Shown: positions 34,911 through 44,918, numbered from the stretch's first letter. The stretch: DNA of 64,000 nt from Cyclobacterium marinum DSM 745 (GCF_000222485.1 NC_015914.1:6157274-6221273); one strand, 5' to 3'. The notes: generated by a model not told the origin, from the sequence alone. Made by a program: numbers and translations.

Positions 34911-35981
34911 ATGTTTTCTACCGACAGGAAATCTACCATTTTTACTGCCTGGCATAAAGCGTTTGATCAGTTTTCCAACAAGAAAAAGTTAAAAGGGCTT
35001 GTTCTTAGTATTTTTAAGGAAGACACAGAACCAATTTTATGGTCTGATTCCACGAAGGACATTTCATTAGATCAGCCTTACTTTATCACAGAGTTAGGTA
35101 ATATCCACCTCTTGGCAATAATTATCAAACTTAAAATAAGGGGATTACTTACACTTGATCAATCTATTTCAGAAATACTATCAGAAAATGAATACTCCGG
35201 ATTAATCAACATCAAGGGCAAAGATTTTACCGATGAGGTTACAGTTTCTCATTTACTGTCTCAAAGGTCTGGAATTCCTGATTTTCTGAACCACTCATCA
35301 AAGGATGAACCTTCAATAAAATCCCGCATATATTCCGGAGAGGATCTCTCATGGAGTATCAAAGATATTTTGAACAATTGCAAAGACCAGAAAGCAAATT
35401 TTAAACCAGGGAAATCTACAAAAAGTGTTTATTCTGCCACCAATGACCTACTTCTTGGAAAAATCATTGAAAAAATCACTGGAGATTCATTAGAAAAAGC
35501 CTTCCATGATTTTCATTTTTCACGGCTTTCTATGAACCAAACTTATGTATATACGGACATACATGATAGAACACCTGCATTATTTTCTTATAAAAACCAC
35601 CCTTTAATTTTACCACTAGCGATGAGTTCTTTTGGGGGTTCCGGAGGTATAGTTAGTACTGCTAGAGATAGCTTAACTTTTTTGAAAGCATTTTTTCACG
35701 GACATCTTTTCCCTATGTCTGAATTAGAAAATTTGATGAACTGGATACCGGTAAAACAAGGCCTAAGACAAGGGATTGGTATTTCACATTATCAAAAACC
35801 TAGAATTTTCCCTCTGGCTTCAAAAGAACCGGAATTCATTGGGTACACAGGACACACCTCCGGAGCATTCAGTCTATATGCCCCGGAATTTCAAATTTTC
35901 ATGACAGGAACCACCAATCAATCTGACGATCCTTTTCTACCCTATAAATTAGCTTCTGCCATGATAAAGGAATTAAATTGA
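34911..35981 (+). CDS. Serine beta-lactamase-fold protein lacking the catalytic Ser-Lys
   Basis: Protein of 356 residues in the class C beta-lactamase/serine hydrolase family (Beta-lactamase, PF00144). The overall order is intact: LTLDQSISEIL, VSHLLSQRSGIPDF, the YSATNDLLLGKIIEKITG block (174-191), GGSGGIVSTARD and GYTGHTSGA (311-319). The SxxK motif is gone: the aligned segment reads ITELGNIHLL, with Glu at Ser and Asn at Lys. YxN is YSA. It is therefore likely a non-enzymatic relative. I start it at the ATG at 34911; the frame also opens at a TTG at 34830. No signal peptide is visible. It is convergent with the UbiB-like gene. Confidence 0.78.
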   Translation: MFSTDRKSTIFTAWHKAFDQFSNKKKLKGLVLSIFKEDTEPILWSDSTKDISLDQPYFITELGNIHLLAIIIKLKIRGLLTLDQSISEILSENEYSGLINIKGKDFTDEVTVSHLLSQRSGIPDFLNHSSKDEPSIKSRIYSGEDLSWSIKDILNNCKDQKANFKPGKSTKSVYSATNDLLLGKIIEKITGDSLEKAFHDFHFSRLSMNQTYVYTDIHDRTPALFSYKNHPLILPLAMSSFGGSGGIVSTARDSLTFLKAFFHGHLFPMSELENLMNWIPVKQGLRQGIGISHYQKPRIFPLASKEPEFIGYTGHTSGAFSLYAPEFQIFMTGTTNQSDDPFLPYKLASAMIKELN

Positions 35982-35990
35982 TTAGTTAGT

Positions 35991-37313
35991 TCAGCTTTTT
36001 ATCCAATCCGGTTTTGTCGTTTTAATTTTGGCTTGTAATTGGTTAAGAAGGTTATACAAACCAAAATAAGTCCTATTGATGTATAAACCATGTCTGGAGC
36101 CTCTGGCTTGCTTCGATTTCCTAAACATCTTGTCATTGGAGATTTTATCGCCTAAAGCAAAAATCATTTGAAAATAGTTGTCATCAGCGAAATCAAAAGC
36201 ATCTACATGAAACGGTTTACCCAGTAAAGAAATCATCTCTTTAAAGGTATTTTTAAAATAAGATTTCTCCTCGTCGGAATCCCTATCAGAAATAAACTCT
36301 AGGTCATAAAAAATTTGATCCAGCTCATCCTCTTTAATCAAAAGGTCTTTCTTAATTAAAGAAAAATAACCGGAATAAAATTCCTCAGGAATCACTTTTA
36401 CACAGCCAAAATCGATTACAGCCAACTCATCCCCTTTCTGAATAATAAAATTTCCTGGGTGTGGATCTGCATGCACCTGTTTTAATTGATGAACTTGATG
36501 GTCATAAAAATCCCACATGGTTTGGCCCACTTTGTCTCTGGCCTCTTGACTGGGGTTGGTTTCAAGCCATTCCTTTAAATGTTTGCCTTCCATCCAGTCC
36601 ATGGTAATCACCCGAGCACTGCTCAGTTCTTCGTAGTACTTCGGGAAATTTAAACCTTTGATATGACTACAAGCCTCCGATATTTCCTTACTTCTAATGA
36701 CTTCCAGTTGGTAATCGGTTTCCTCGAGTAATTTCTCTTCCACCTCTTCCATATAATTATCCAACTCCCTTTCATTCATGTTTAACAATCGAAGTGCAAA
36801 TGGCTTGACCAGCTTTAAATCAGATTTCACGCTTGAGCCCACACCCGGATACTGAATTTTCACTGCATACACATTTTCTCCTTTGGTGGCTTTATGTACC
36901 TGACCTATTGAGGCTGCGTTGGCTGCTGAGGTTGTGAATGTATCAAAAAGAACCTCAGGACTTTTCTTAAAATATTGATTAAAGGTCTTAACGACCAATG
37001 GATAAGATAAAGGTGGGGCACTGTATTGCGCCATCGTAAATTTATCCTGATAAGCGCTTGGTAGCATATTTTTATCCATCGCCATCATTTGAGCTACTTT
37101 TAAAGCGCTCCCTTTCAGTTCACTCAGTGATGCATAGATATCTGTTGCATTATTTTTATAAAGCTCATCCTTGGACATCCCGGGATTAACCACTTTTTTA
37201 GCATAGTGCTTCATATAATTGCCACCTACCTTAGCTCCGGTACTTATAAACTTCGCCGCCCTTTGGACTTTGGAAACAGGAATGCTTTGTTGCTCGTTTA
37301 ATTTTTCTGACAT
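35991..37313 (-). CDS. ABC1/AarF/UbiB family atypical kinase
   Basis: Protein of 440 residues in the UbiB/ABC1 family. It has the KxGQ-like motif as SALKVAQMMAMD, the ASIGQVHKA loop replacing a glycine-rich loop, the VYAVKIQYPGV lysine, an ExD-type MEEVEEKLLEETDY, the catalytic HADPHPGNF and the metal-binding VIDFGC. Family members have ATPase activity and support lipid-soluble quinone synthesis. No membrane helices are evident at the C-terminus. The start lies 2 bases after the stop of the TetR-type gene, so the two form an operon; the regulator may control the kinase. Confidence 0.9.
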   Translation of the reverse strand: MSEKLNEQQSIPVSKVQRAAKFISTGAKVGGNYMKHYAKKVVNPGMSKDELYKNNATDIYASLSELKGSALKVAQMMAMDKNMLPSAYQDKFTMAQYSAPPLSYPLVVKTFNQYFKKSPEVLFDTFTTSAANAASIGQVHKATKGENVYAVKIQYPGVGSSVKSDLKLVKPFALRLLNMNERELDNYMEEVEEKLLEETDYQLEVIRSKEISEACSHIKGLNFPKYYEELSSARVITMDWMEGKHLKEWLETNPSQEARDKVGQTMWDFYDHQVHQLKQVHADPHPGNFIIQKGDELAVIDFGCVKVIPEEFYSGYFSLIKKDLLIKEDELDQIFYDLEFISDRDSDEEKSYFKNTFKEMISLLGKPFHVDAFDFADDNYFQMIFALGDKISNDKMFRKSKQARGSRHGLYINRTYFGLYNLLNQLQAKIKTTKPDWIKS

Positions 37314-37315
37314 GG

Positions 37316-37981
37316 CTATTTGGATTGGAATAGGAATTTTGCAAAATCTACGAAACTATCAATGGCAGACCTACCCATCAAGTCAAAGGCTAGATTGACC
37401 GACTTTTCTATGGCTGCATCTGTTTTCTCAAAAGCCGGAGAATCGTCCTTCAACCAAAACCTAAACACAAACATCACCTGAAGCCACATGGCCTCTTGGT
37501 ATTTATCTGTTAAATAAGGCCTCTCTGCAATTTCTTCTGTTTCTTTCCCTTCATTGACAATCCCACTGGCAAATTCTTTAAACTTTGATTTGAATCCTTT
37601 TATTTCTGATGGATAACCTTGATTTTTTAACGAAATATTACCGTAAACCGCAAGCAAATAGGATCTTCTATTTTTCAACTCTTCAATCCAAGTAAATAAA
37701 AAGCCCAACAGCTTCTCACGAGATGTATAAGATTGATATATCTCCTGACTTTCTAAAGCTTGAATGGTATGGTCATAAATTAATTCCCAAACTGCTTTTT
37801 TTACTGCCCCAAATGAAGAAAAATATTCATAAAAAATCGCCTCTTTCATTTTTATGTCCTTTGTGAACTTGAAAACAGAAACCGGTTCACTTCCTGTTTC
37901 CAAAATATGAGCGATGTATCCATCAATAATTTTATTTCTATCCGTTTGGCTATTCTTTGTTTTCTCTGTCATTTTACCCAT
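37316..37981 (-). CDS. TetR-family transcriptional regulator
   Basis: Protein of 221 residues. The N-terminal 65 residues fit a TetR helix-turn-helix domain: RNKIIDGYIAHILETGSEPV, then FKFTKDIKMKEAIFYEYFSS with the usual Tyr/Phe pair, and AVKKAVWELI. The C-terminal ligand-binding domain is mostly helical. It is the first gene of a two-gene unit with the AarF/UbiB-like kinase. The natural ligand and operator are unknown; the 184 bases upstream, shared with the divergent S41 protease, probably contain the operator. Confidence 0.82.
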   Translation of the reverse strand: MGKMTEKTKNSQTDRNKIIDGYIAHILETGSEPVSVFKFTKDIKMKEAIFYEYFSSFGAVKKAVWELIYDHTIQALESQEIYQSYTSREKLLGFLFTWIEELKNRRSYLLAVYGNISLKNQGYPSEIKGFKSKFKEFASGIVNEGKETEEIAERPYLTDKYQEAMWLQVMFVFRFWLKDDSPAFEKTDAAIEKSVNLAFDLMGRSAIDSFVDFAKFLFQSK

Positions 37982-38165
37982 TTTTTATTCTTAATAGTTT
38001 AACTAAATAAAGGTCTAAGTGGTTTGTTAATTCTTACTAAATTTTCTCAGAAAAAAATTAAATCTATTTGATAATGAGTAAATTCACAGCTCACGAAATA
38101 CTATTTGCACATCCATTTTTTACTTGTTTTCGTTATTTATGATACAGTCTAACGATAATTTAATA

Positions 38166-39491
38166 ATGCTAAGAGCCAAGTCTATTCTCTATAACGCCTT
38201 TTTGACGGCTTCTATATTCATATCATCCTGTGATAAAAACATTGACGAAGCGCCTCAAGATCCTAATCTTGTGAAAAATGCAATTTTTGAATCCATGCAG
38301 GAATGGTACTACTGGAATGATCAATTGCCAACAGTAATAAACACCGATAGTTATGGCAGTAACGAGGAGTTGTTATATAATCTTATGTACCTTCAATATG
38401 ACAGGTGGTCCTACCTCACCACAAAAGAAGCGTTTGAAAAAGCCTTTACAGGCCAAAACGCTGGACATGGATTTGGGTTCGGTTTAAATTCTGCGGGTGA
38501 ATTGTTTATTTCCTTTGTCTATGAAAATTCTCCGGCCGGGCAGGATGGTTGGCAGAGGGGTTGGCAGATTTTAGAAATCAATGGCCAACCAATTTCCGTT
38601 TATGAAACTGATGGAGGATACAATTTTGATTTAGGCGAAAGCACTCCGGGCATATCCAATTCATTCACCTTCAAACTTCCTGATGGAAGTACCACTACAA
38701 GAACCAGCATTAAAGATAATTACCAAGCAAATTCAGTTCTTCATAAAGAAGTTATCGATCAAGGTGGTGAAAAAATTGGGTATTGGGTTTACAACAGTTT
38801 CAAAGCAACTGCTGATGTTAGCCCTACAAAAAGTGTGGAAGTTGAGGAGACGCTTAGGTATTTTGAAGAAGCAAATATAAATGAATTAATCATTGACTTA
38901 AGGTACAATGGAGGTGGTTCTGTAGATGTAGCAGAACAGATTATGAATGCACTGGTGCCTGCAGCTGCAGATGGTAAATTAATGTATACCAATGACTTTA
39001 ACCCTGATAAAGAAAATCTCAACGATGCATATAATTTTGAAAGAACCAATAACCTGACTTTGGATAAATTGGTAGTAATCACTTCAAGAGGTTCTGCCTC
39101 ATCCAGTGAATTGTTAATAAATTGTTTGAAACCCTATATGGAGGTTACTCTTGTTGGTGAACAAACCTATGGTAAACCTGTTGGATCATTCCCCTTGTCA
39201 TCATTTAACAGTGTATTGGACCAAAACAATGTCGAATTAGTCCCAATAACTTTTGCTATTGCAAATGCTGCCGGAGAAGCAGAATATTATGACGGATTTC
39301 CTGCAGATATTTTGGCTGCTGATGATCCCTCCATTAATTGGGGAAATCTGGAGGATGAGAGATTGTCTGCCGCGCTATCCTACCTATTGTATGGTAACCT
39401 AAGTCCAAGTAGCCGGACAAAAACTTTAAAGTCCAATTGGCAAATGATTGATGGATTTACTGGCTTACAAAAAGAATTCCCCGTTTATTGA
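38166..39491 (+). CDS. S41-family (C-terminal processing-like) peptidase lipoprotein
   Basis: Serine peptidase of about 441 residues. A lipoprotein signal is best read from the ATG at 38166 (KSILYNAFLTASIFISSC); the frame opens earlier, with an ATG at 38139. The layout is an N-terminal helical S41 region (AIFESMQEWYYWNDQLP), a PDZ-like domain (GHGFGFGLNSAGELFI to SPAGQDGWQRGWQILEING), then a protease core with LIIDLRYNGGGSVD, the nucleophile region RGSASSSE (39088-39110) and catalytic Lys in TYGKPVG. This is the usual Bacteroidota S41 lipoprotein type. It probably processes or degrades envelope proteins. It is divergent from the TetR-type gene. Confidence 0.87.
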   Translation: MLRAKSILYNAFLTASIFISSCDKNIDEAPQDPNLVKNAIFESMQEWYYWNDQLPTVINTDSYGSNEELLYNLMYLQYDRWSYLTTKEAFEKAFTGQNAGHGFGFGLNSAGELFISFVYENSPAGQDGWQRGWQILEINGQPISVYETDGGYNFDLGESTPGISNSFTFKLPDGSTTTRTSIKDNYQANSVLHKEVIDQGGEKIGYWVYNSFKATADVSPTKSVEVEETLRYFEEANINELIIDLRYNGGGSVDVAEQIMNALVPAAADGKLMYTNDFNPDKENLNDAYNFERTNNLTLDKLVVITSRGSASSSELLINCLKPYMEVTLVGEQTYGKPVGSFPLSSFNSVLDQNNVELVPITFAIANAAGEAEYYDGFPADILAADDPSINWGNLEDERLSAALSYLLYGNLSPSSRTKTLKSNWQMIDGFTGLQKEFPVY

Positions 39492-40070
39492 CTTAATAAT
39501 TATCCGATCAGAAATTTTTCTATTAACCACAGCTAGATTTCAATTGTCTATAAAAACAGGCACATCGTCACTGTGAACCCTTTCTGGGGCTGGCTGAAGC
39601 AGGAAAGGGTGAAGCAGTCTCATAGGTTTTCGGATTCCTAAGCCTGTCAAAGGGCCCAAAGCTTCCTCTAAGCAAATTCCACCCTATGCATACCAATGAC
39701 AGTTGGTAAAAACCAGAGGTAAGGAGCCATTGGCATTGGTGAAAACCAACCTCTCAATTGAGCTTATCGTAGGCTAATGCACAAAAAAATCAATTCATTA
39801 ACTGTCATCTGGATCGCAGCGTTTTTAAAATATGAATTCTCGAAATGAGGGTTTTCTCATTATACCGGTGCCATGCTAAAATCTCCACACAGCATGATTT
39901 TTTTTTAGGATTGGAACACTTCCCATAAACACGTGACAGGCCTCACACCTTACTATTGTAAAAGCGGAGAAATCCTATTTTATAATCCGTATTAAAATAA
40001 TCATAAGCAAAAAGAGATAAAAAAAGGTGGCAGAAAATTCTACCACCTTTTTAATTATAACAAATTTCAA
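39492..40070. other. Gene-free stretch with a GC-richer patch and short palindromes
   Basis: About 579 bases with no gene. The part 39575-39770 looks GC-richer than its surroundings. It has an imperfect inverted repeat ACCCTTTC...GAAAGGGT (39577-39610) and two copies of a palindrome-like unit, TTGGTAAAAACCA (39703-39715) and TTGGTGAAAACCAA (39736-39749). This could be a remnant or a small repeat element. Confidence 0.4.
40021..40052 (-). terminator. Terminator of the SusC/SusD operon
   Basis: AAAAAGGTGGCAGA pairs with TCTACCACCTTTTT around AAAT with one mismatch, about 20 bases after the SusD-like stop codon. The flanking runs suit termination of the minus-strand operon. Confidence 0.75.
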
Positions 40071-41585
40071 TTAATAACCTGGGTTTTGAGGGGCCAAGTT
40101 AGGATTTACATCCAATTCAATTCTTGGTAGAGGCATTAAATAATCCTTTGCAGCATCAAAGTTCTCATGTGGTTCCAAACTATTTGCTCCTTTAAATACT
40201 ACATCACCCATTTTCCTTCTCTTGATGTCATACCATCTTTTATACTCAAAAGAAAGTTCAATTCTTCTTTCTTCAAGGACTAAATCAATAAAAGAATCTT
40301 TATCCATACCTGACTGAACATCTTCAGGAAAACTATTCATTTGTCCTGCCGCATTTCTTGCTCTTTCCCTAATGGCATTTACTAGAGACACAGCTTCTTC
40401 AGTAGGGCCATTATTAACTTCGGCAGCAGCTTCGGCGGCAATCAACAAAACCTCTGCATAACGCATGGCTGAGTAATTATTATCTGAATACCTGCCATCT
40501 GAATTACTGTTACCAGGAAACCTTCTGTATTTAGCAATATGTGGTCTTTGGGTATTTTGAAATTCAGTATATGGGACCATCACTCCACCTACTAAGGCTT
40601 CATGCTCAAAACTTACCGACTTTCGGTAATCTCTATCATCCCAAGTATTGTACACGGCCATGGAAGGCACACAAACACTCCATCCCAAATTATCTGCACC
40701 TCTAATTCCGGTCATTGGCGGCATAATATCATCATTGGCACCACCACTGCCATTTTGTTGACCTAGAAAATCAACTGAGAAAATAGGTTCTTTAATATTG
40801 TCGGCCATCTCAGCTCGATACAAATTTTGATAATCTGCTTCCAACTCGTACCCAAACCTGTCTTTGTTATCAATCACCCATTTGGCCTCTTCATAGGCTT
40901 TTTGGTAATCCTCTAAGGTAAGGTTTACTGATGCCAGGTAGGCAGCTGCTGTACCTTTGGTAGGCCTTGATCTCACATTGTTAGGTTGATTATCGGGTAA
41001 GTTTTCTTTGGCAAATGCAAAATCTGCCAAGATTCCTTGGTATACTTCTGCTTCAGATGTTTTGGAAATATCTTTGACTGCTTCCGGGTCGGTAATGAAA
41101 TAATCAATGTAAGGAATATCACCAAAAACACGAACCAAATGATAATAACTAAAGGCCCTAACAAATCTCGCTTCAGCAATTAATTGGTTACTTACAGTTT
41201 CATCCAATTCAAGACTTTCTGCCCCTGCGATGGCAGCATTGGCTGCACTCACAACCTGATACCAATAAGGCCAATAAGCCCTAACCATCCCGTTGTTATC
41301 ATCCATATTAAAGTCATTGACTTGTTGCCTCTCAGCTGGAGTTCCCCTATCGCCAATGTCCACCATATCACCCCTTAACATGATGGAAGTTACAAATTGC
41401 CTTCCATAAAGTCTTTCACTTGCTATCCACCCATAGGCACCGAAAATTGCGGTTTCTACATCCTTTTCAGAGTTAAACAAACTCTCAGGTGCCAATAATC
41501 CTACAGGCTTTTCTTCTAAGTCGGCACAGCCTGCAAATAAACAGGTAGCTGCCAATACCAAAGATTTATATATATTCGTTTTCAT
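40071..41585 (-). CDS. SusD/RagB-family nutrient-binding lipoprotein
   Basis: Surface lipoprotein of 504 residues that acts as the lid and binding subunit on its SusC partner. The lipobox is LFAGC (Cys near 20). The N-terminus reads EEKPVGLLAPESLFNSEKDVETAI and later parts have FVRAFSYYHLVRVFGDIPYI and LIAEARFVRA, hallmarks of the tetratricopeptide-like SusD core. The C-terminus has RYAEVLLIAAEAAAE and VLEERRIELSFEYKRWYDIKR. Length and order are typical. It follows the SusC-like gene by 21 bases. The ligand is unknown, as no carbohydrate-active enzyme adjoins it. Confidence 0.93.
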   Translation of the reverse strand: MKTNIYKSLVLAATCLFAGCADLEEKPVGLLAPESLFNSEKDVETAIFGAYGWIASERLYGRQFVTSIMLRGDMVDIGDRGTPAERQQVNDFNMDDNNGMVRAYWPYWYQVVSAANAAIAGAESLELDETVSNQLIAEARFVRAFSYYHLVRVFGDIPYIDYFITDPEAVKDISKTSEAEVYQGILADFAFAKENLPDNQPNNVRSRPTKGTAAAYLASVNLTLEDYQKAYEEAKWVIDNKDRFGYELEADYQNLYRAEMADNIKEPIFSVDFLGQQNGSGGANDDIMPPMTGIRGADNLGWSVCVPSMAVYNTWDDRDYRKSVSFEHEALVGGVMVPYTEFQNTQRPHIAKYRRFPGNSNSDGRYSDNNYSAMRYAEVLLIAAEAAAEVNNGPTEEAVSLVNAIRERARNAAGQMNSFPEDVQSGMDKDSFIDLVLEERRIELSFEYKRWYDIKRRKMGDVVFKGANSLEPHENFDAAKDYLMPLPRIELDVNPNLAPQNPGY

Positions 41586-41606
41586 GGTTATTTCTTTTTT
41601 GGTTGC

Positions 41607-44600
41607 TTAAAATCCTACGTTCAGACCAATGGTGTAACTCTTTGCATTTGGATAACTTCCATAATCCAGCCCTAGGTTTCGGTTACCATCAGTTGCTCCA
41701 TCAGAACGATAGTTAACCTCAGGGTCATAGCCTTCGTAAGAGGTGATTGTTAATATATTCTGAGCACTTACGTATACTCTAAGTTTGGCCAGTCCCAACC
41801 TGTTGACCACAGTGGAAGGGAAATTATACCCTAAAGAAAGGTTCTTTAACCTAGTGTAGGTCCCATCAAAAATCCACCTAGTTGATACCCTTCTTGTCCT
41901 GCCATTAAATGCTCGCGGCACATCCGTGTCCGTATTTGTAGGGGTCCATCTATCCAAAGCCTCTGTAGTAGCATTATTTATCCCGGACATTAGGTTAAGT
42001 TCCATCAAAGTATAGCTAAGGATGTCATTCCCCACCGAGCCCTGAAAGAACACATTCAGGTCAAAGTTTTTGTATCTAAAATCATGATTCCATCCCCAAA
42101 AGAAGTCAGGATGAGGATTACCAATTATTTGCCTGTCATCACTATTGAGTACACCGTCGTTATTTAAATCTTTGAATTTTTCTCCACCGGCCTCTTGCTC
42201 AAATCCACCTCCGGAAAGGAACTCATCACCTTCTTGGTACACCCCATCATATACCCAACCATAAAAGCTACCTACAGAGCTTCCTTCTTGTAATAATTGA
42301 GTAGTACCTAAGCCCACCATATGACCGGGGCCCGACCCATACTGAATATCAGTCCCTTCAGGTAAAGAAAGTACAGTATTCCTGTTTCTGGAAAAGTTAA
42401 TGTCCATGTCCCATTGGAAAGCACCCACAAGGTTTCTAGAGCCCAATGTAAGTTCTACACCTTTATTTTCAACTTCTCCTATATTCCTCAATTGCGTAGT
42501 ATAACCTGAATATTGAGGCAACTGAACGGCAAATAACAAATCGGAGGTTACCATACGGTAATACTCAGCTGACAAAGTCACCCTGTCATCCCAAAATCCA
42601 ATATCTGTACCAATATTTAGTTGTGCAGTAGTTTCCCAAGTCAAATTATCATTGGCCACGGTAGTCGGTCTCACTGCATTTACCGGTACACCATCGATTA
42701 TAGAAAAAACCGGTGAAAATCTAGCCAAGGTTTGGTAAGGTGAAATGGCTTGGTTTCCGGTAATTCCATAACTACCTCTCCATTTCCAAAAACTGATCAA
42801 ATCAGATGTCTCTAGGAATTTTTCATTTTTCATGTTCCAAGCAATTGCTCCGGAAGGAAAAAATGCCCATTTGTTGTTTTTCGAAAATGTGGAAGAACCA
42901 TCATACCTAGCATTGAATGTAAACAAGTACTTGTCTCCCAAGGAATAATTTAATCTTCCATAGTAAGAGGATATTTGCCAGTCGGTCAAAGCTGAGTTAG
43001 GCGCTTGCCAAACAGCAGAAGATCCGAGGTTCCAAAATGAAAAGGCATCAGTAATAAAAGAGGTTCCTCTAGCTCCATAGCTTTCACTCTCTGACGATTG
43101 GAAAGAGTATCCCCCCATTGCTGAAAAGGTATGATCATTTGCAAAAGTCTTTGAATAGGTAAGGTAATTCTCATTCAAAACCAAGGTATTTCTGTAAGCG
43201 TTGATAGATGCATCACCTCCTACATTTCTACCTTCCGTAACGGTGGTAGGAGCATAGGTACCTGTCCTTGAAGAGTTTGCAGTAGCACCAAAGGTAGTTT
43301 TAAATTTCAGCCCTTCGATGATATCATATTCAGCAAAGAAATTTCCTTGAAAGCGATCATTGACATTCTCGTTTTGCAATTGGGTGGCCACAGCATAAGG
43401 ATTATCATGAGGATCATTTAGTCTTGCAACGGTAAAGGATCCATCTTCATTATAAATTGGTTGATCCGGTTCAAATTTAAAAGCAGACGCAACAACGCCA
43501 GGAGTTAACCCACCTGAATTTTCTTGGGTCCTTACACCATCGCTGCTACTTCTCCTTGCAAAAAGATTTAATCCAATTTTAAGTTTTTCAGTAGCTTGAA
43601 TATCTAAATTACTGGTAATGCTAAACCTATTAAAGTCAGAATTAATGATCACCCCTTTTTGGTCAAAATAAGACCCTGAAACATAATAGTTAACATTGTC
43701 TGTTCCGCCTGAAATAGACAATTGGTAATTTTGTATACCACCGGTTCTAAAAATCTGATCTTGCCAATCGGTATCTCCACCGGCAGGCTGAATATTAGGT
43801 CGTGCATCAGATATATAGTCATTGAATTGAGAAGCATTCAATAAATCAAGTCGATTAATTTCATTTTGCATACTATAAGAGGTATTGAAATCAATCTTTG
43901 CTGCTCCCGATTTACCTCTTTTGGTAGTTACCATAATTACACCATTGGCTCCCCTTGAACCATAAATTGCTGTAGCAGATGCATCTTTCAAAACCTCCAT
44001 GGATGCTATATCTTCCGGCGGTGGCATGGCTGCGCCAATAAATCCATCTACAACAAAGATAGGGTCACTACTCGCATTGATGGAAGTTCCACCTCTTACC
44101 CTAACTTTCATACTAGCTCCAGGAGCACCATTATTGGATTGAATCTGAACACCAGCTGCCCTACCTTGAAGGGCTTGAACAGCATCAATAGCGGGATAGG
44201 CAGTTAATTCTTCAGCCTTAACTGAAGAAACAGCTCCTGTAAGGTCACTCCTCTTTTGCGTACCATATCCAACAACTATTACCTCTTCTAAGGAAGATGC
44301 GTCCATTTTCATGGTAACATCGATTACAGATTGGTTGCCAATAGAAACCGTCTGTGCTTCATACCCTATATAAGAAAAGACCAAAACAGCTCCATCAGGT
44401 ACTGTTAGGGAATAGCTACCATCTAGATCAGAAACAGTGCCTGTAGTGGTTCCTTGCACAGATATTGTAGCTCCCGGTAAAGGTTGCCCTTCTTCATCTT
44501 TAATTACCCCTTTTATAGTTCTGTCTACTATTGGGGCTTTGGGAGTCTGCTCAGTTTTTGCTAGTCTTATATCAATTTGATCATTGACTTGGCGAAAACC

Positions 44601-44918
44601 TAAAGTAGTCTGAGAGGCCACTTCCTTTAATATTGATTCCACACTTGCATTGCCTTTGGAAAGCACCAGCGAGATATTCTCATTTACATCTTTTTTATCG
44701 AATGAAAAGGTGAAAGCAGTTTGCTTCTCAATCTTTTGGAGAAAACGACCTAAGGTCATTTCCTTTTCGTTGATATTCACCTTAACCTCATCTATCGATT
44801 GGTACTGATCTTTTAGGTTAAGTGCCAAAACAAAATTGAATAGAAAAAGTTGTAAGGTAAATCCATACAAGAAGTAGCGGGACAATAGGTAGATTGTCTT
44901 TTGTAATTTAAATTTCAT
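41607..44918 (-). CDS. SusC/RagA-family TonB-dependent transporter with STN domain
   Basis: Outer-membrane transporter of 1103 residues. After a signal segment (about 14-37) comes a secretin/TonB N-terminal (STN) domain (about 42-118, EKEMTLGRFLQKIEKQTAF), then a carboxypeptidase-regulatory-like domain (TIKGVIKDEEGQPLPGATIS, about 137-215), the plug (LEEVIVVGYGTQKRSDLTGA to NGVIMVTTKRG, about 220-335) and the barrel, ending in YTIGLNVGF. The STN domain ties it to the FecR/ECF sigma signalling encoded just upstream. Substrate not predictable; likely glycan, peptide or metal complex. Confidence 0.95.
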   Translation of the reverse strand: MKFKLQKTIYLLSRYFLYGFTLQLFLFNFVLALNLKDQYQSIDEVKVNINEKEMTLGRFLQKIEKQTAFTFSFDKKDVNENISLVLSKGNASVESILKEVASQTTLGFRQVNDQIDIRLAKTEQTPKAPIVDRTIKGVIKDEEGQPLPGATISVQGTTTGTVSDLDGSYSLTVPDGAVLVFSYIGYEAQTVSIGNQSVIDVTMKMDASSLEEVIVVGYGTQKRSDLTGAVSSVKAEELTAYPAIDAVQALQGRAAGVQIQSNNGAPGASMKVRVRGGTSINASSDPIFVVDGFIGAAMPPPEDIASMEVLKDASATAIYGSRGANGVIMVTTKRGKSGAAKIDFNTSYSMQNEINRLDLLNASQFNDYISDARPNIQPAGGDTDWQDQIFRTGGIQNYQLSISGGTDNVNYYVSGSYFDQKGVIINSDFNRFSITSNLDIQATEKLKIGLNLFARRSSSDGVRTQENSGGLTPGVVASAFKFEPDQPIYNEDGSFTVARLNDPHDNPYAVATQLQNENVNDRFQGNFFAEYDIIEGLKFKTTFGATANSSRTGTYAPTTVTEGRNVGGDASINAYRNTLVLNENYLTYSKTFANDHTFSAMGGYSFQSSESESYGARGTSFITDAFSFWNLGSSAVWQAPNSALTDWQISSYYGRLNYSLGDKYLFTFNARYDGSSTFSKNNKWAFFPSGAIAWNMKNEKFLETSDLISFWKWRGSYGITGNQAISPYQTLARFSPVFSIIDGVPVNAVRPTTVANDNLTWETTAQLNIGTDIGFWDDRVTLSAEYYRMVTSDLLFAVQLPQYSGYTTQLRNIGEVENKGVELTLGSRNLVGAFQWDMDINFSRNRNTVLSLPEGTDIQYGSGPGHMVGLGTTQLLQEGSSVGSFYGWVYDGVYQEGDEFLSGGGFEQEAGGEKFKDLNNDGVLNSDDRQIIGNPHPDFFWGWNHDFRYKNFDLNVFFQGSVGNDILSYTLMELNLMSGINNATTEALDRWTPTNTDTDVPRAFNGRTRRVSTRWIFDGTYTRLKNLSLGYNFPSTVVNRLGLAKLRVYVSAQNILTITSYEGYDPEVNYRSDGATDGNRNLGLDYGSYPNAKSYTIGLNVGF

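Noticed and set aside
34911-35981. Beta-lactam resistance gene
   Set aside because: The catalytic Ser and Lys are replaced and no signal peptide is present, so hydrolysis of beta-lactams is unlikely.
38683-38880. 65-codon plus-strand frame inside the S41 gene
   Set aside because: It is another frame of the protease gene with low-complexity content.
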